From: Phycisphaerales bacterium
Lineage (GTDB): Bacteria; Planctomycetota; Phycisphaerae; Phycisphaerales; UBA1924
Reading direction: 5' to 3'
NCBI GenBank assembly: GCA_026982335.1
Contig: JALSHH010000040.1
Coordinates: 1 to 64,000 of the forward strand
DNA: 64,000 nt
Part shown: in pieces, positions 26,319 through 35,682 of the stretch
Layout of the letters: every line of letters starts with the position of its first letter
Numbering within the stretch: position 1 is the first letter of the stretch
Translations under genes and position numbers: made by a program
The notes under the pieces: model-generated
Told to the model about the DNA's origin: nothing
What the model saw: only the letters and a program-made list of their open reading frames with translations
The model's database searches: none

Positions 26319-27377
26319 GTGAATCAGCCTATCGACCTACGATCCGATACTGTTACCAAGCCAACCGATGCCATGCGCCAAGCGATGGGCCGGGCCGATG
26401 TCGGTGACGATGTGATGCGCACCGACCCAACGGTGATTGCGCTCGAAAAGCGGGTTGCCGAATTGTTTGCAAAGGAGGCGGCAATTTTTGTGCCTTCGGG
26501 GACGATGGCGAATTTGTTGGCGATTCTGGCGCAGACCACACCGGGCGATGAAATTCTGATGCATCATGAGGGGCATATTTATTATTACGAAGCTGGCGGG
26601 TATGCGTCGGTGGCCGGATGCAGCGTCAAGTTTGTCGATGATTCCGATGCGCCCAAGCGGGGGATCATGTCGGCCGATGCGCTTCGATCGGCCATCCGCT
26701 CAGCGGATATCCATTTCCCGACCCCCAAGCTCCTCACCATTGAAAACACCCACAACCGTGGCGGCGGGGTCGTTTGGCCGATGGAGACGCTTGAAGAAAC
26801 ATGTCGATTGGCCAAAGCATCCGGGCTGCGCGTTCATACCGATGGGGCCCGGATATGGAACGCTGCTTGCGCATTGGATGTTGAGCTTTCCACACTCGCC
26901 GCCGACACCGATACCATCTCCGCGTGCTTGAGTAAAGGACTCGGTTGCCCGGTTGGGTCGATGCTCATCGGCGATCAAGAGACGATCGAATGTGCCCGCC
27001 ATAAACGAAAAATGCTCGGCGGAGGGATGCGTCAGGCCGGTATCTTGGCAGCTGCGGGTTTGCACGCCCTCGAGTATCACTTCGATCGGCTCGCTGACGA
27101 TCATGCCCGGGCCAAAACGCTCGCCAACGATCTCGCGGCATGTTCAATTTTTGACTTTGATCCAGCCGATGTCGAGACGAATCTGGTCTATGCCAAGCTT
27201 GCCGATCATGCAATCGACGCTGGAGGTGATGCCTTTGCCTGGGAACGCACACTCGAATCTGCCGGCGTGCTCTGTTATGCCGAGAGCCCAACGACCCTCC
27301 GATTTGTTACCCACCTTGATCTCGACGACGGGGCCATTCAAGATGCAGCCAGGCGGATTCGCTCGTGTGCGGTTTGA
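26319..27377 (+). CDS. ltaE: low-specificity L-threonine aldolase
   Basis: 352 residues from GTG 26319, with GAGGAG at good distance. It is a PLP-dependent fold type I enzyme that splits L-threonine or L-allo-threonine into glycine and acetaldehyde. DLRSDTVTKPTDAMR at the N-terminus, FVPSGTMANLLA, ENTHNRGGG, HTDGARIWNA (the PLP-binding Asp) and CLSKGLGCPVGS (Schiff-base K206) are all present, and the length is normal. It stands alone between the glycan cluster and the transporter. No regulatory site was found. Confidence 0.93.
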   Translation: MNQPIDLRSDTVTKPTDAMRQAMGRADVGDDVMRTDPTVIALEKRVAELFAKEAAIFVPSGTMANLLAILAQTTPGDEILMHHEGHIYYYEAGGYASVAGCSVKFVDDSDAPKRGIMSADALRSAIRSADIHFPTPKLLTIENTHNRGGGVVWPMETLEETCRLAKASGLRVHTDGARIWNAACALDVELSTLAADTDTISACLSKGLGCPVGSMLIGDQETIECARHKRKMLGGGMRQAGILAAAGLHALEYHFDRLADDHARAKTLANDLAACSIFDFDPADVETNLVYAKLADHAIDAGGDAFAWERTLESAGVLCYAESPTTLRFVTHLDLDDGAIQDAARRIRSCAV

Positions 27378-27834
27378 GCACTGTTTATTGTATTGTTCTC
27401 AACCTGCAGTTTCGAGCAGTGCGCCAATCCCTTTGAGCAATGCCCCATGCCAATGGCATATGCGTGTGTCCTTCCAATACAACGATTGCGTTTGAATATT
27501 TCGTTGTGCTAAGGGGTGAGCGAGGTGGATATTTTGGTATGCGCCAGCCATTTTTGATTTTGAAAGGTGATCTATGCGTGGAAATGGCCTTTTTATGCAA
27601 GGCCGATTGTGAATCAGGTCGGTGTGGATGTTTTTGAGGCAAAGGTTCGATGGTATGATCAGGTCGGTGAGCCGGACAGGCTTGGCCTGGTCGCAGAGTG
27701 CAGCCGAAAGGTCTATGCAATGCACAGGTCGTTTTTCATGTGGCAGATGCTATTTTGTCATACTTTTCTTTGTCAGCGGAAATCGAGTTGGACGGTCTGC
27801 ATGTGCTTGCGGGATTGGATAAGGTGTATTTATT
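27378..27834. other. gene-free stretch before the ABC transporter
   Basis: 457 bp without a convincing gene on either strand. A small hairpin, GGCCTT/AAGGCC (27586-27604), lacks a T-run. No terminator for the aldolase and no strong promoter were seen. AAGGTG at 27821-27826 is the ribosome site of the transporter gene. Confidence 0.5.
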
Positions 27835-29145
27835 ATGGCGATGCCGGAGCGAAAAAATGATGAACCAGAATCAATCAGCGCGATCCGTGCGCCCGAGCGA
27901 TCTCGGGATAACCCGCTGACTCGATCCCTCGCCGGGATACTCGGGATGGGGGTCTTGGTGGTGATGTTGATCGTGTGTCTGGGGTCGTTGCCTTGGACGC
28001 TTGGGTCGGCGATGGACTCAACTGGGCAAGCGATCGGGGTGCCCAGATACGATGCAGGATCGCCCAAATCGGGTCGGTTGCCCCCGAGCTGGTGGGTGTA
28101 TGACGAGCAGGATATTGAACGATCGATCCGGGCGATTGATCCTGATGTTCTTGAGCGGATTGCCAAGGAGAATGGTGTTGAGGTGGAGGAGTTGCTCGAT
28201 GCCTGCGATGGGGCAATGCTCGAGCTGGTTGAGCCGCACTGGCCTAGATACTGGTTTGGATCGGATATGCTCGGGCGTTCGCTTGGGGTTCGACTACTTG
28301 CTGGAGGGGGGATATCGCTGACGATCGGGATCGCTGCAGCGTTGATCAGCGTGAGCATCGGGACGCTCTACGGCGCGATCGCTGCGTATATGGGTGGCAA
28401 GATCGATGCGGTAATGATGCGTGCGGTGGATGTGTTGTATGGGTTACCTTATATTTTGCTGGTGGTGCTCTTGGCGGTGGCAAGTGATGCGATGGTCGAT
28501 GAGTGGGTGACGCATAACAAGGCCAAGGCGAAATGGATGCAGCAACGGGTGGTTGAGATGCAGTCGCAAGATACTGGGGAGGCAATCTCCAGAGCCGATG
28601 CTCGTGTGATTTTGGGGGAAGATCAAAGGCTGTATAACGAGTTGATGGCCCAGGCGGTACAAAAATATCCCCGACGGGAGCTTTCCGCGGGGGCGCGGAC
28701 AATGCTCGATGTGCTGACGCTTTTGGTGGCGATTGGTGGGGTGAGTTGGCTGACGATGGCGCGGGTGATCCGTGGTCAGGTGTTGAGTTTGAAGAATCAG
28801 CAGTTTGTCGAGGCAGCGCGGGCGATTGGGAGTTCGTCGACGAGGATATTTGTTCGGCATTTGCTTCCCAACCTGGTAGGGGCGATCGTGGTGTATGCGA
28901 CCTTGGCGGTACCTCAGGCGATTTTGCAGGAAAGTTTCTTGAGTTTTTTGGGAATTGGGGTCAAACCGCCGTTGCCGAGCTGGGGGAATCTTGCTGCCGA
29001 GGGTCTTGGGGAGTTGAATACCTATAGGAGCCATTGGTGGCTGTTGTTTTTTCCGTGCTTGCTCTTGGGGGTGACGCTCTTGGCGATGAACTTTGTTGGA
29101 GAAGGTCTGCGAGAAGCGTTCGATCCCAAGCGACAACGCGGATGA
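27835..29145 (+). CDS. peptide-type ABC transporter permease (OppC/DppC type) with internal insertion
   Basis: 436 residues; usual members have about 300. The first membrane helix is at about 34-58, then the hallmark GSDMLGRSLGVRLLAGGGISLTIG, more helices, the EAA loop (FVEAARAIGSSSTRIFVRHLLPN) and the terminal FLGIGVKPPLPSWGNL. A charged helical block of about 75 residues (roughly 222-296, with KAKAKWMQQRVVEMQ) is inserted between core helices, and about 60 extra residues lie after helix 1. The core looks functional. This is the first gene of the transporter cluster, 94 bp before the binding protein. A second OppC-type permease follows at 32768. Confidence 0.85.
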   Translation: MAMPERKNDEPESISAIRAPERSRDNPLTRSLAGILGMGVLVVMLIVCLGSLPWTLGSAMDSTGQAIGVPRYDAGSPKSGRLPPSWWVYDEQDIERSIRAIDPDVLERIAKENGVEVEELLDACDGAMLELVEPHWPRYWFGSDMLGRSLGVRLLAGGGISLTIGIAAALISVSIGTLYGAIAAYMGGKIDAVMMRAVDVLYGLPYILLVVLLAVASDAMVDEWVTHNKAKAKWMQQRVVEMQSQDTGEAISRADARVILGEDQRLYNELMAQAVQKYPRRELSAGARTMLDVLTLLVAIGGVSWLTMARVIRGQVLSLKNQQFVEAARAIGSSSTRIFVRHLLPNLVGAIVVYATLAVPQAILQESFLSFLGIGVKPPLPSWGNLAAEGLGELNTYRSHWWLLFFPCLLLGVTLLAMNFVGEGLREAFDPKRQRG

Positions 29146-29239
29146 AGGATGATATTGTATAGCCCCCGTATGAGTGGGGAACGATGGGTGAGTTGCTCGT
29201 CGAATCAGATGGATGGATGCCAGATAGAGGCAGGTGCAA

Positions 29240-31207
29240 ATGCAGAACAAGTTTGGTCTCAAAGATTTCGTACTCATGGTGCTCGTGGTGTTGGTGGGTG
29301 TGTTTACACTCCTCAATATCAAAGAGGGGGATCGGCGATGGGAAAAGACGCAAGAACTGCTCAACAAGGTTGGAACAGTTGAACAGCAGGTCGCCAAGCT
29401 TGATCGCAATTTTAAAGAAAACCAAGCGGTGACACAAGATGTGCTCACGAAGATCGACGATGTTGGGGCACAGCTTTCGAATCTTGAAAGCATGCTTGCC
29501 AGTGGCGAGTTGCGCATTGATCCTTCTGCTCGTCCAAGTATTCAAGGTAGCGCAGATACAAGGAGTCGCTCATCAGAGAGTTGGGCGCGTCCGGGTGGGG
29601 TTCCAATCCAATGGCAACCCAGGATTGATTTTGCTTCTGCACCCTACGGCATGGAGGGGTACCGGATTGGTGGTGAGTTTACGGAAGTATTTGGAGCCCA
29701 GTTGAGTAAACTTACACCGGTTCTGGCGGAGGATACCTATGCACGGAGGATCAATGATCAGATTTGTGAATCGCTCGGCGATCTTGACCCGGTAACACTC
29801 AAGATGAGAGGTTTACTTGCTGAGGCATGGCAGTATGATCCTGAAGGATACTGGTTGCGTGTCAAGATTCGGGACAATGTGAATTTTTCAGATGGTGTCG
29901 AAGTGACAGCTGAAGATGTTCGGTGGACTTTTCATGACTACATCAACAACCCAGAGCTTGAAACCGAAGCCCTTCGTTCAATTTTGACTTCAATTGAAAA
30001 GGTTGAGGTGATCTCGGAGAAGGTTGTCGAGTTTACTTTTAATCAGCCCGATGCGTATAACCTGCAAGCCGCGTTGGGGATCTATATTCTTCCAAAGCAT
30101 TTTTATATTCAACTGACCCCAAGCCAGATCAATCAAAGCACCGCTTTGTCGATGGGGTCAGGCCCATTCAAGCTCAGCAACCTCGATGTAGATAATCAGT
30201 GGGCGCCGGGAAAAGATGTTATTCTCGTACGCAACGAGCAGTATTGGGGGCCCAAGCCTGCGCTTGATACGATGCGCTTCAAGGTGATTATTGAGGATAT
30301 TGCGCGATTGACGGAGTTTCGCAACTCGAATGTAAGCATGATTGGGCCGAGTTCTCCTCAGTTCTCAAAGGTTTCGCGTGAGGAAGGGTGGGAGGATTTT
30401 GCCTATTCACTCAACTGGGCGAATATGCGATCAGGGTACGGATTTATTGGGTGGCAGTGTGGGCCTCGCAATGGCAAACTGACACCATTTCATGACAAGC
30501 GTGTTCGTCAGGCGATGACTTTGATTATCGATCGCCAGCTGATTATCGACGATATTTTCAATGGCATTGGTAGTGTTGCGGTTGGTCCTAACAACCCGCC
30601 TTCGCCCGCTGCAAATCCAGACATCGAACCTTGGCCTTATGATCTCGAGCGTGCCAAAGCGTTGCTCGCCGAGGCCGGTTGGGTAGATACGGACAACGAT
30701 GGCATCTTGGAAAATGAACGAGGGGATGAGTTTACTTTCGAGTTCACTCGCGTGGCGGGTTCACAAACAACCGAGCGTATCCAGAAGTATCTTGTTGATC
30801 AGTGTGCAGCGGTCGGAATCCGGTGTGAGCCTCGGATTGTTGATTGGTCACTGTATGATCAGATTTTGAAGAACCGTGATTTTGATGCGATCATGATGGG
30901 GTGGGCGGCTTCGTCTCCTGAATCCGATCCCAAACAGATTTGGCATACGGATTCAATTCAAAACCAGGGACACAACTTCATTCAATGGGATGCCGGGCAG
31001 GATCAGTATATTGACAAGATCAAGCTGACACTTGATTTTGATGAGCGTATGAAAGTGTTTCATCAGTTTCATTCGTTGATTCATGAAGAGCAGCCTTACA
31101 CCTTTTTACGGGTTGGCCCTTGGCTTCGATTTATCAATAAAGATTTCAAGAATGTGCATACTTATCCCAAGGGGCTAGAGCAGCGAGAGTACTACTACGC
31201 GCCATAA
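29240..31207 (+). CDS. membrane-anchored peptide/solute-binding protein (SBP_bac_5) with coiled-coil stalk
   Basis: 655 residues from ATG 29240, with AGAGGCAGG just upstream. Residues about 140-640 are the family 5 binding domain: LLAEAWQYDPEGYW, IRDNVNFSDGVEVTAEDVRWTF, GSGPFKL and, near the end, QYIDKIKLTLDFDERMKVFHQFHSLIHEEQP. Family members are usually lipoproteins. Here there is no lipobox but an uncleaved-looking membrane helix (about 9-27) followed by a heptad-rich stalk (about 32-92) and a Ser/Arg linker. It would deliver oligopeptides or other solutes to the permeases encoded around it. Confidence 0.88.
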   Translation: MQNKFGLKDFVLMVLVVLVGVFTLLNIKEGDRRWEKTQELLNKVGTVEQQVAKLDRNFKENQAVTQDVLTKIDDVGAQLSNLESMLASGELRIDPSARPSIQGSADTRSRSSESWARPGGVPIQWQPRIDFASAPYGMEGYRIGGEFTEVFGAQLSKLTPVLAEDTYARRINDQICESLGDLDPVTLKMRGLLAEAWQYDPEGYWLRVKIRDNVNFSDGVEVTAEDVRWTFHDYINNPELETEALRSILTSIEKVEVISEKVVEFTFNQPDAYNLQAALGIYILPKHFYIQLTPSQINQSTALSMGSGPFKLSNLDVDNQWAPGKDVILVRNEQYWGPKPALDTMRFKVIIEDIARLTEFRNSNVSMIGPSSPQFSKVSREEGWEDFAYSLNWANMRSGYGFIGWQCGPRNGKLTPFHDKRVRQAMTLIIDRQLIIDDIFNGIGSVAVGPNNPPSPAANPDIEPWPYDLERAKALLAEAGWVDTDNDGILENERGDEFTFEFTRVAGSQTTERIQKYLVDQCAAVGIRCEPRIVDWSLYDQILKNRDFDAIMMGWAASSPESDPKQIWHTDSIQNQGHNFIQWDAGQDQYIDKIKLTLDFDERMKVFHQFHSLIHEEQPYTFLRVGPWLRFINKDFKNVHTYPKGLEQREYYYAP

Positions 31208-31241
31208 GCCGATTTGATACGCACAAGGAGTGCTTGGACCC

Positions 31242-32771
31242 ATGGGTGTTTATATTCTTAGACGATTATTGTTGATGATTCCGACATTGCTCGGGATTAC
31301 TTTCTTGGTGTTTATGCTTATTGCCCTGAGTCCTGGTGGAATTGGTGCAGCGATGTCGGCCGGTGATGGGCAGATGGAAGAGACAAGTCGAGCGATCAAA
31401 GAAGCATACCTGGAAGATCGGTACGGACTTGATGCGTCGGCTCCGGTTCAGTATGTCCGTTGGCTTGGTCGCATTTCGCCGATCAAGTTTGGGCAGCGTG
31501 ATCAGGTTGATCCAACGGGCGAGTTTATTCAGCTCCCTAAGCCAGTGAAGGTTCCGCCGTTATGGCATTGGTATGTCGACGAGCTTCCTGTTGCGCAAAT
31601 TCCCGAGCCATATCAGTGGAGTGAGGATGATACACCTGAGAGCAAGTCCAAGGCGTATCGCCGACAGGCAAACCTTTATTCTAAGGCTCGTTCAAGACTT
31701 ATCAGCGGGCGGGCGCTTCTCGATACGGAACTGGGCAAGGCAATTGATGATCTTGGGATCAAAAAGGCTCGGGACAAAAAAGGGAAGATCAAGCACGAGA
31801 TGCTCGATTTGGTACGCGATCAGATCGAAGCAACGGAATATATTGACGAAATCAATCGGCTTGGCCATGATCTCATCGGATATTATCAGGATGCGCTCAA
31901 TGAGCGCGAGAAACTCATGGCAGTATTCAATGCCAAGCCCTATCCTGAAGCTGGGTTTGGAATTTTTCCTGGAATCAGCATCTCTAAGCCTGACATGGGA
32001 AAGTCGTTTTCGAAGTCTCGCCCAGTGATGGAGCTAATTTCTGAAGCGATTCCGGTAACCATCCTGCTGAATCTGATTGCCATTCCGATTATCTACTTCA
32101 TTGCAATCCCCTCGGGGATGCTTGCGGCTGTTCGGGCAGGAGGTGTCTTTGATCGGATCACGGGTTCATTATACATCGCGCTGTGGTCGTTCCCGATTCC
32201 CCTTGCTGGGGTGTTGATGATTGGATATATGGCAAACAATGACTACCTGCTGGGTGTGTTTCCTGCCAGTGGGTTACATTCTTCAGCGTCTGATGAGTTT
32301 ACTTATCTGCCTTCAACTGTTGATGGGGTTTGGCAGCGAGGATATCTTCTCGATACACTTTGGCATGTGGTGTTGCCTGTGACTTGTCTTGTTTACGGCG
32401 GATTTGCAGTGCTCTCCAAGCAAACCCGGGCGGCAATGCTTGACAATTTCAACATGGATTATGTCCGTACTGCCAAAGCGAAAGGGGTGGCATATAAGGA
32501 TATTGTGTTCAAGCATGTGTTCCGCAATAGCTTGTTGCCTCTGATTACGATGTTTGTTTCGATCTTCCCGGCGATGCTTGCCGGGTCGGTTGTGATTGAG
32601 AAAATCTTTACAATCCCGGGAATGGGGAATCTTGTGATCGAATCGATCAATCTCAAGGATCGTGAGTTGTTGTTGGCCAATACCATGATGATCGCGGCGG
32701 TCAATCTGCTGGCGTTGCTGCTGGCTGATATTCTGTATTCTCTTGCTGATCCGAGGATTTCGTACAAATGA
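31242..32771 (+). CDS. peptide-type ABC transporter permease (DppB/OppB type) with large extracytoplasmic insertion
   Basis: 509 residues from ATG 31242, 11 nt after AAGGAG. The normal DppB core is present: an N-terminal GVYILRRLLLMIPTLLGITFLVF helix, RYGLDASAPVQYVRWL, then ending parts with MLDNFNMDYVRTAKAKGV (EAA loop), VFRNSLLPLITMF and EKIFTIPGMGNLV. Between RYGLD...RWL (about residue 70) and the conserved GKSFSKSRPV (about 250) lies a hydrophilic insertion of about 180 residues that should sit outside the membrane. The usual length is 305-340. It overlaps the next permease by ATGA. Confidence 0.87.
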   Translation: MGVYILRRLLLMIPTLLGITFLVFMLIALSPGGIGAAMSAGDGQMEETSRAIKEAYLEDRYGLDASAPVQYVRWLGRISPIKFGQRDQVDPTGEFIQLPKPVKVPPLWHWYVDELPVAQIPEPYQWSEDDTPESKSKAYRRQANLYSKARSRLISGRALLDTELGKAIDDLGIKKARDKKGKIKHEMLDLVRDQIEATEYIDEINRLGHDLIGYYQDALNEREKLMAVFNAKPYPEAGFGIFPGISISKPDMGKSFSKSRPVMELISEAIPVTILLNLIAIPIIYFIAIPSGMLAAVRAGGVFDRITGSLYIALWSFPIPLAGVLMIGYMANNDYLLGVFPASGLHSSASDEFTYLPSTVDGVWQRGYLLDTLWHVVLPVTCLVYGGFAVLSKQTRAAMLDNFNMDYVRTAKAKGVAYKDIVFKHVFRNSLLPLITMFVSIFPAMLAGSVVIEKIFTIPGMGNLVIESINLKDRELLLANTMMIAAVNLLALLLADILYSLADPRISYK

Positions 32772-34477
32772 GTAGCACAACGAAACAACCCGAATCAGTC
32801 ACCGGTGTTCAGCTTGCCCAAGGGATTGGACATCAGCCCGCCAAAGGATTCTGGGCCGACGCATTTAGCCAAGTGATCCGAAGGCCTGCTGCAGTGCTCG
32901 GGCTGGTCTGGATTGCAATCGTTGCATTCTTTGCTATCTTTTCGCCTGTCGTTGCCTCGGGGCATCCAATTTTGATGTGGACGCTGAATGAAGACGGGTC
33001 GCGTGGATCAATGACTTCGCCAATGCTTCGTATGCTGACTCTTGCCGATGTGGTACTGATTGTCTGGGGGCTTTGGGCGCCGATTTTGATTTTGCTTCCG
33101 ATGAAGAAACTCAATTTGGGTGAGAAACTTCGGCTCATTGCGGCCAGTGGAATTCAGCTTGCAATTGGAGTCGTGTTGGTGAGTTCTTTGTCGAGTATTT
33201 TTGGTGCTCGTGATGCATCGGATTGGATGCGGAATTGGGAACAATGGGCTGGGTTCCGATGGGTTGCTTCAGCATTCATTGCCTTGCTTGCCTCGGTGCC
33301 GTTTGTTCTGATTTCCGTCGGTATCTACAAGAGTACAAGGCGGGTTCAATATGTGGGGGCAATTGTCATTGTCATGACGATATTGGGAGGATGGAAGTGG
33401 TCTCCAAATGCGAGCAACTTCTTTTACCGTGCAGACCAGTCGGCGAGAAAGGTTGAAGCAGCGTATACCATCGTGCCTTTTTCACCAAATCAATCCGAAA
33501 CGGCGATGTACAACCGGGCTCCAATGTCTACCCCTTTGGACTCGATGTGGGACAAGCTGGCCGACAAGGAGCGGATTAATGCCGGATTGCGGGCGACTTT
33601 GAACGACGATCAGCTTGCAGAATTTTTGATCACCGAGCAAACATTTCGTGATCTGAGAAGGGGTATGCACTCGATTGATGACTTGCTTTCCTACCCCATT
33701 GCCGAGGTGGTCCAAGAGCTAGAAGATCGGTGGAAGAATGGCGAGATCGAATCGCTCTTTGATTTGAAAAATGCGATTCTCAGTAAACCAGGTCCAGTTC
33801 ATATTTTAGGGACAGACACGCTTGGGCAGGATGTACTTTCGCAGATGCTTCACGCGTGTCGATTATCCATTTCGATTGGGTTTGTTTCAACGGGTATTGC
33901 GGTGGTCATTGGTGTAACGATTGGTGCGTTGATGGGATATTTTGGTGGGTGGGTCGACATGATTCTCTACCGCATTGTTGAAATTTTTATGGCCATTCCA
34001 GTACTGTTTCTGTTGATCGTTGCCGCGAGTGTTTTGCCTCGGAATATTTACTTCATGATGGCAATTATTGGATGTTTCACTTGGACTGGGGCTGCACGCT
34101 TTGTGCGAGCAGAGTTTATGAAACTTCGTGAAACGGATTATGTACAGGCAGCCAAAGCAGTCGGGTTGCCCCTGTGGTCGATCCTTTTCAAGCACATGTT
34201 GCCCAACGGCGTGACGCCGGTGCTTGTGGATTCGTCGTTTGCTATTGCAGCAGCAATTTTGATCGAGGCGATTCTTTCTTATCTCGGGCTTGGCCCATCA
34301 GGGCAGGCGAGTTGGGGTAATTTGCTTTCAAATGCATCAGGAGAGACATCGAACTTTCTCTGGTGGCTTGCAATTTTTCCGGGAGCAGCAATTTTCCTGA
34401 CCACCATGGCATACAACCTGATCGGCGAGGCGCTCCGTGATGCGATCGATCCAAAACTCAAGAAAGCACGCGTTTGA
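32768..34477 (+). CDS. peptide-type ABC transporter permease (OppC/DppC type) with extra membrane helices
   Basis: 569 residues, nearly twice the usual length. Helix 1 (about 41-63) is followed by four additional hydrophobic segments (near 93-113, 120-142, 158-184 and 189-208) and a soluble region of about 140 residues. The standard core starts at GTDTLGQDVLSQMLHACRLS and runs through the EAA loop (YVQAAKAVGLPLWSILFKHMLPN) to YLGLGPSGQASWGNL. The core should pair with the DppB-type permease. The extra part has no counterpart I recognise. The ATPase gene follows after 36 bp. Confidence 0.85.
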   Translation: MSSTTKQPESVTGVQLAQGIGHQPAKGFWADAFSQVIRRPAAVLGLVWIAIVAFFAIFSPVVASGHPILMWTLNEDGSRGSMTSPMLRMLTLADVVLIVWGLWAPILILLPMKKLNLGEKLRLIAASGIQLAIGVVLVSSLSSIFGARDASDWMRNWEQWAGFRWVASAFIALLASVPFVLISVGIYKSTRRVQYVGAIVIVMTILGGWKWSPNASNFFYRADQSARKVEAAYTIVPFSPNQSETAMYNRAPMSTPLDSMWDKLADKERINAGLRATLNDDQLAEFLITEQTFRDLRRGMHSIDDLLSYPIAEVVQELEDRWKNGEIESLFDLKNAILSKPGPVHILGTDTLGQDVLSQMLHACRLSISIGFVSTGIAVVIGVTIGALMGYFGGWVDMILYRIVEIFMAIPVLFLLIVAASVLPRNIYFMMAIIGCFTWTGAARFVRAEFMKLRETDYVQAAKAVGLPLWSILFKHMLPNGVTPVLVDSSFAIAAAILIEAILSYLGLGPSGQASWGNLLSNASGETSNFLWWLAIFPGAAIFLTTMAYNLIGEALRDAIDPKLKKARV

Positions 34478-34513
34478 GTTTTGGTTCACAGTTTTTGGGC
34501 GTGAGGAGTAAAT

Positions 34514-35650
34514 ATGACTGAATCTACGATCGAACAAGGACAATCTTTGACGAAACCTGTGGTCGCAGAGCAGCCGATCATGCAGGTTAACAATCTTGCT
34601 GTATCATTTGATAACGGTTCAGGGCCACGCATCCAAGCAGTCGATGGTGTGCGCATGACCGTGTACCCCCGCCAGACACTTGCGGTTGTTGGTGAGTCAG
34701 GATGTGGCAAGTCTGTAACCGCAATGAGTTCGATGCAACTTGTTCCTCGACCGCCAGGCCGATTCGATCGTGGTGAAATTCGGTACTGTATGGAAAACGG
34801 AAAAATTGTCAACCTCATCGAGCTTGGTGAATCGGAAATGCGACAAATCCGAGGTAATGAAATTGCAATGATCTTCCAAGAGCCCATGACTTCGCTCAAT
34901 CCGGTTTACACCGTTGGTGATCAGATCATCGAAGCAATCACACTTCATCAGGATGTGACAGCCAAAGAGGCCATGCAGATTGCTGTTCAAGCAATGAGTG
35001 ATGTTGGAATTCCGGATCCTCAAGGACGCATCAAGGCCTACCCGCACCAGTTCTCAGGGGGGATGCGCCAGCGTGTGATGATTGCTATGGCTTTGGCTTG
35101 TCAGCCACGGCTTTTGTTGGCGGACGAGCCAACGACCGCCCTTGATGTGACGATCCAGGCGCAGATTCTCGAGCTGCTCAAAGATCTCAAATCAACCCGC
35201 GATATGGCGGTGATGCTTATTACTCACGATCTTGGCGTGGTGGCCGAGAATGCAGACATCGTGTGTGTGATGTATGCCGGGCGTGTGGTGGAGTTTGCCA
35301 ATGTGTATGATCTTTATGCTCATCCGATGCACCCCTATACACGCGGGCTTCTCGCGAGCATCCCAACGGTGCACACCAAGCTCGATCGGTTGACGACAAT
35401 CACCGAGATTATTGACAATCCTGAAGAGTTCAAGAGGCTTCCAGAAGCCGATCAGGGGGTCACTCCATGGTGGCCTTGGCATGATGCACCAGTAGATTTG
35501 TGCAAACGCGACGAGCCTGCGGGGGATTATGTGCTCCGCAAAGTTGCCAAGGATCACTGGGTCGGTGTCTGGCGGACACAGGCGGTCAAGGACGATGAAT
35601 CGTCACCACCGGAGTTGGCTTTCCGCATCGCCGATCAAGAGTCTCACTGA
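34514..35650 (+). CDS. peptide-type ABC transporter ATPase (OppD/DppD type)
   Basis: 378 residues. Walker A GESGCGKS (60-67), Q-loop MIFQEPMTSLNP, signature FSGGMRQR (about 180), Walker B LLLADEPTTALD (about 200), the H-loop ITHDLGVV and the C-terminal oligopeptide-transporter motif HPMHPYTRGLL are all intact. A tail of about 90 residues follows that motif, longer than in most OppD proteins. Importers of this class usually have two different ATPases; only this one is in the window, so it may act as a homodimer or pair with a distant subunit. Confidence 0.93.
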   Translation: MTESTIEQGQSLTKPVVAEQPIMQVNNLAVSFDNGSGPRIQAVDGVRMTVYPRQTLAVVGESGCGKSVTAMSSMQLVPRPPGRFDRGEIRYCMENGKIVNLIELGESEMRQIRGNEIAMIFQEPMTSLNPVYTVGDQIIEAITLHQDVTAKEAMQIAVQAMSDVGIPDPQGRIKAYPHQFSGGMRQRVMIAMALACQPRLLLADEPTTALDVTIQAQILELLKDLKSTRDMAVMLITHDLGVVAENADIVCVMYAGRVVEFANVYDLYAHPMHPYTRGLLASIPTVHTKLDRLTTITEIIDNPEEFKRLPEADQGVTPWWPWHDAPVDLCKRDEPAGDYVLRKVAKDHWVGVWRTQAVKDDESSPPELAFRIADQESH

Positions 35651-35682
35651 ATCTGACTCGGCCCGTGAAATGTGAGGGTGCC

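Noticed and set aside
28444-29517. Open frame of 357 codons on the minus strand
   Set aside because: It lies opposite two genes with clear family motifs, its composition is rich in His, Pro, Ser and Thr as expected for an antisense frame, and it shows no domain or ribosome site.
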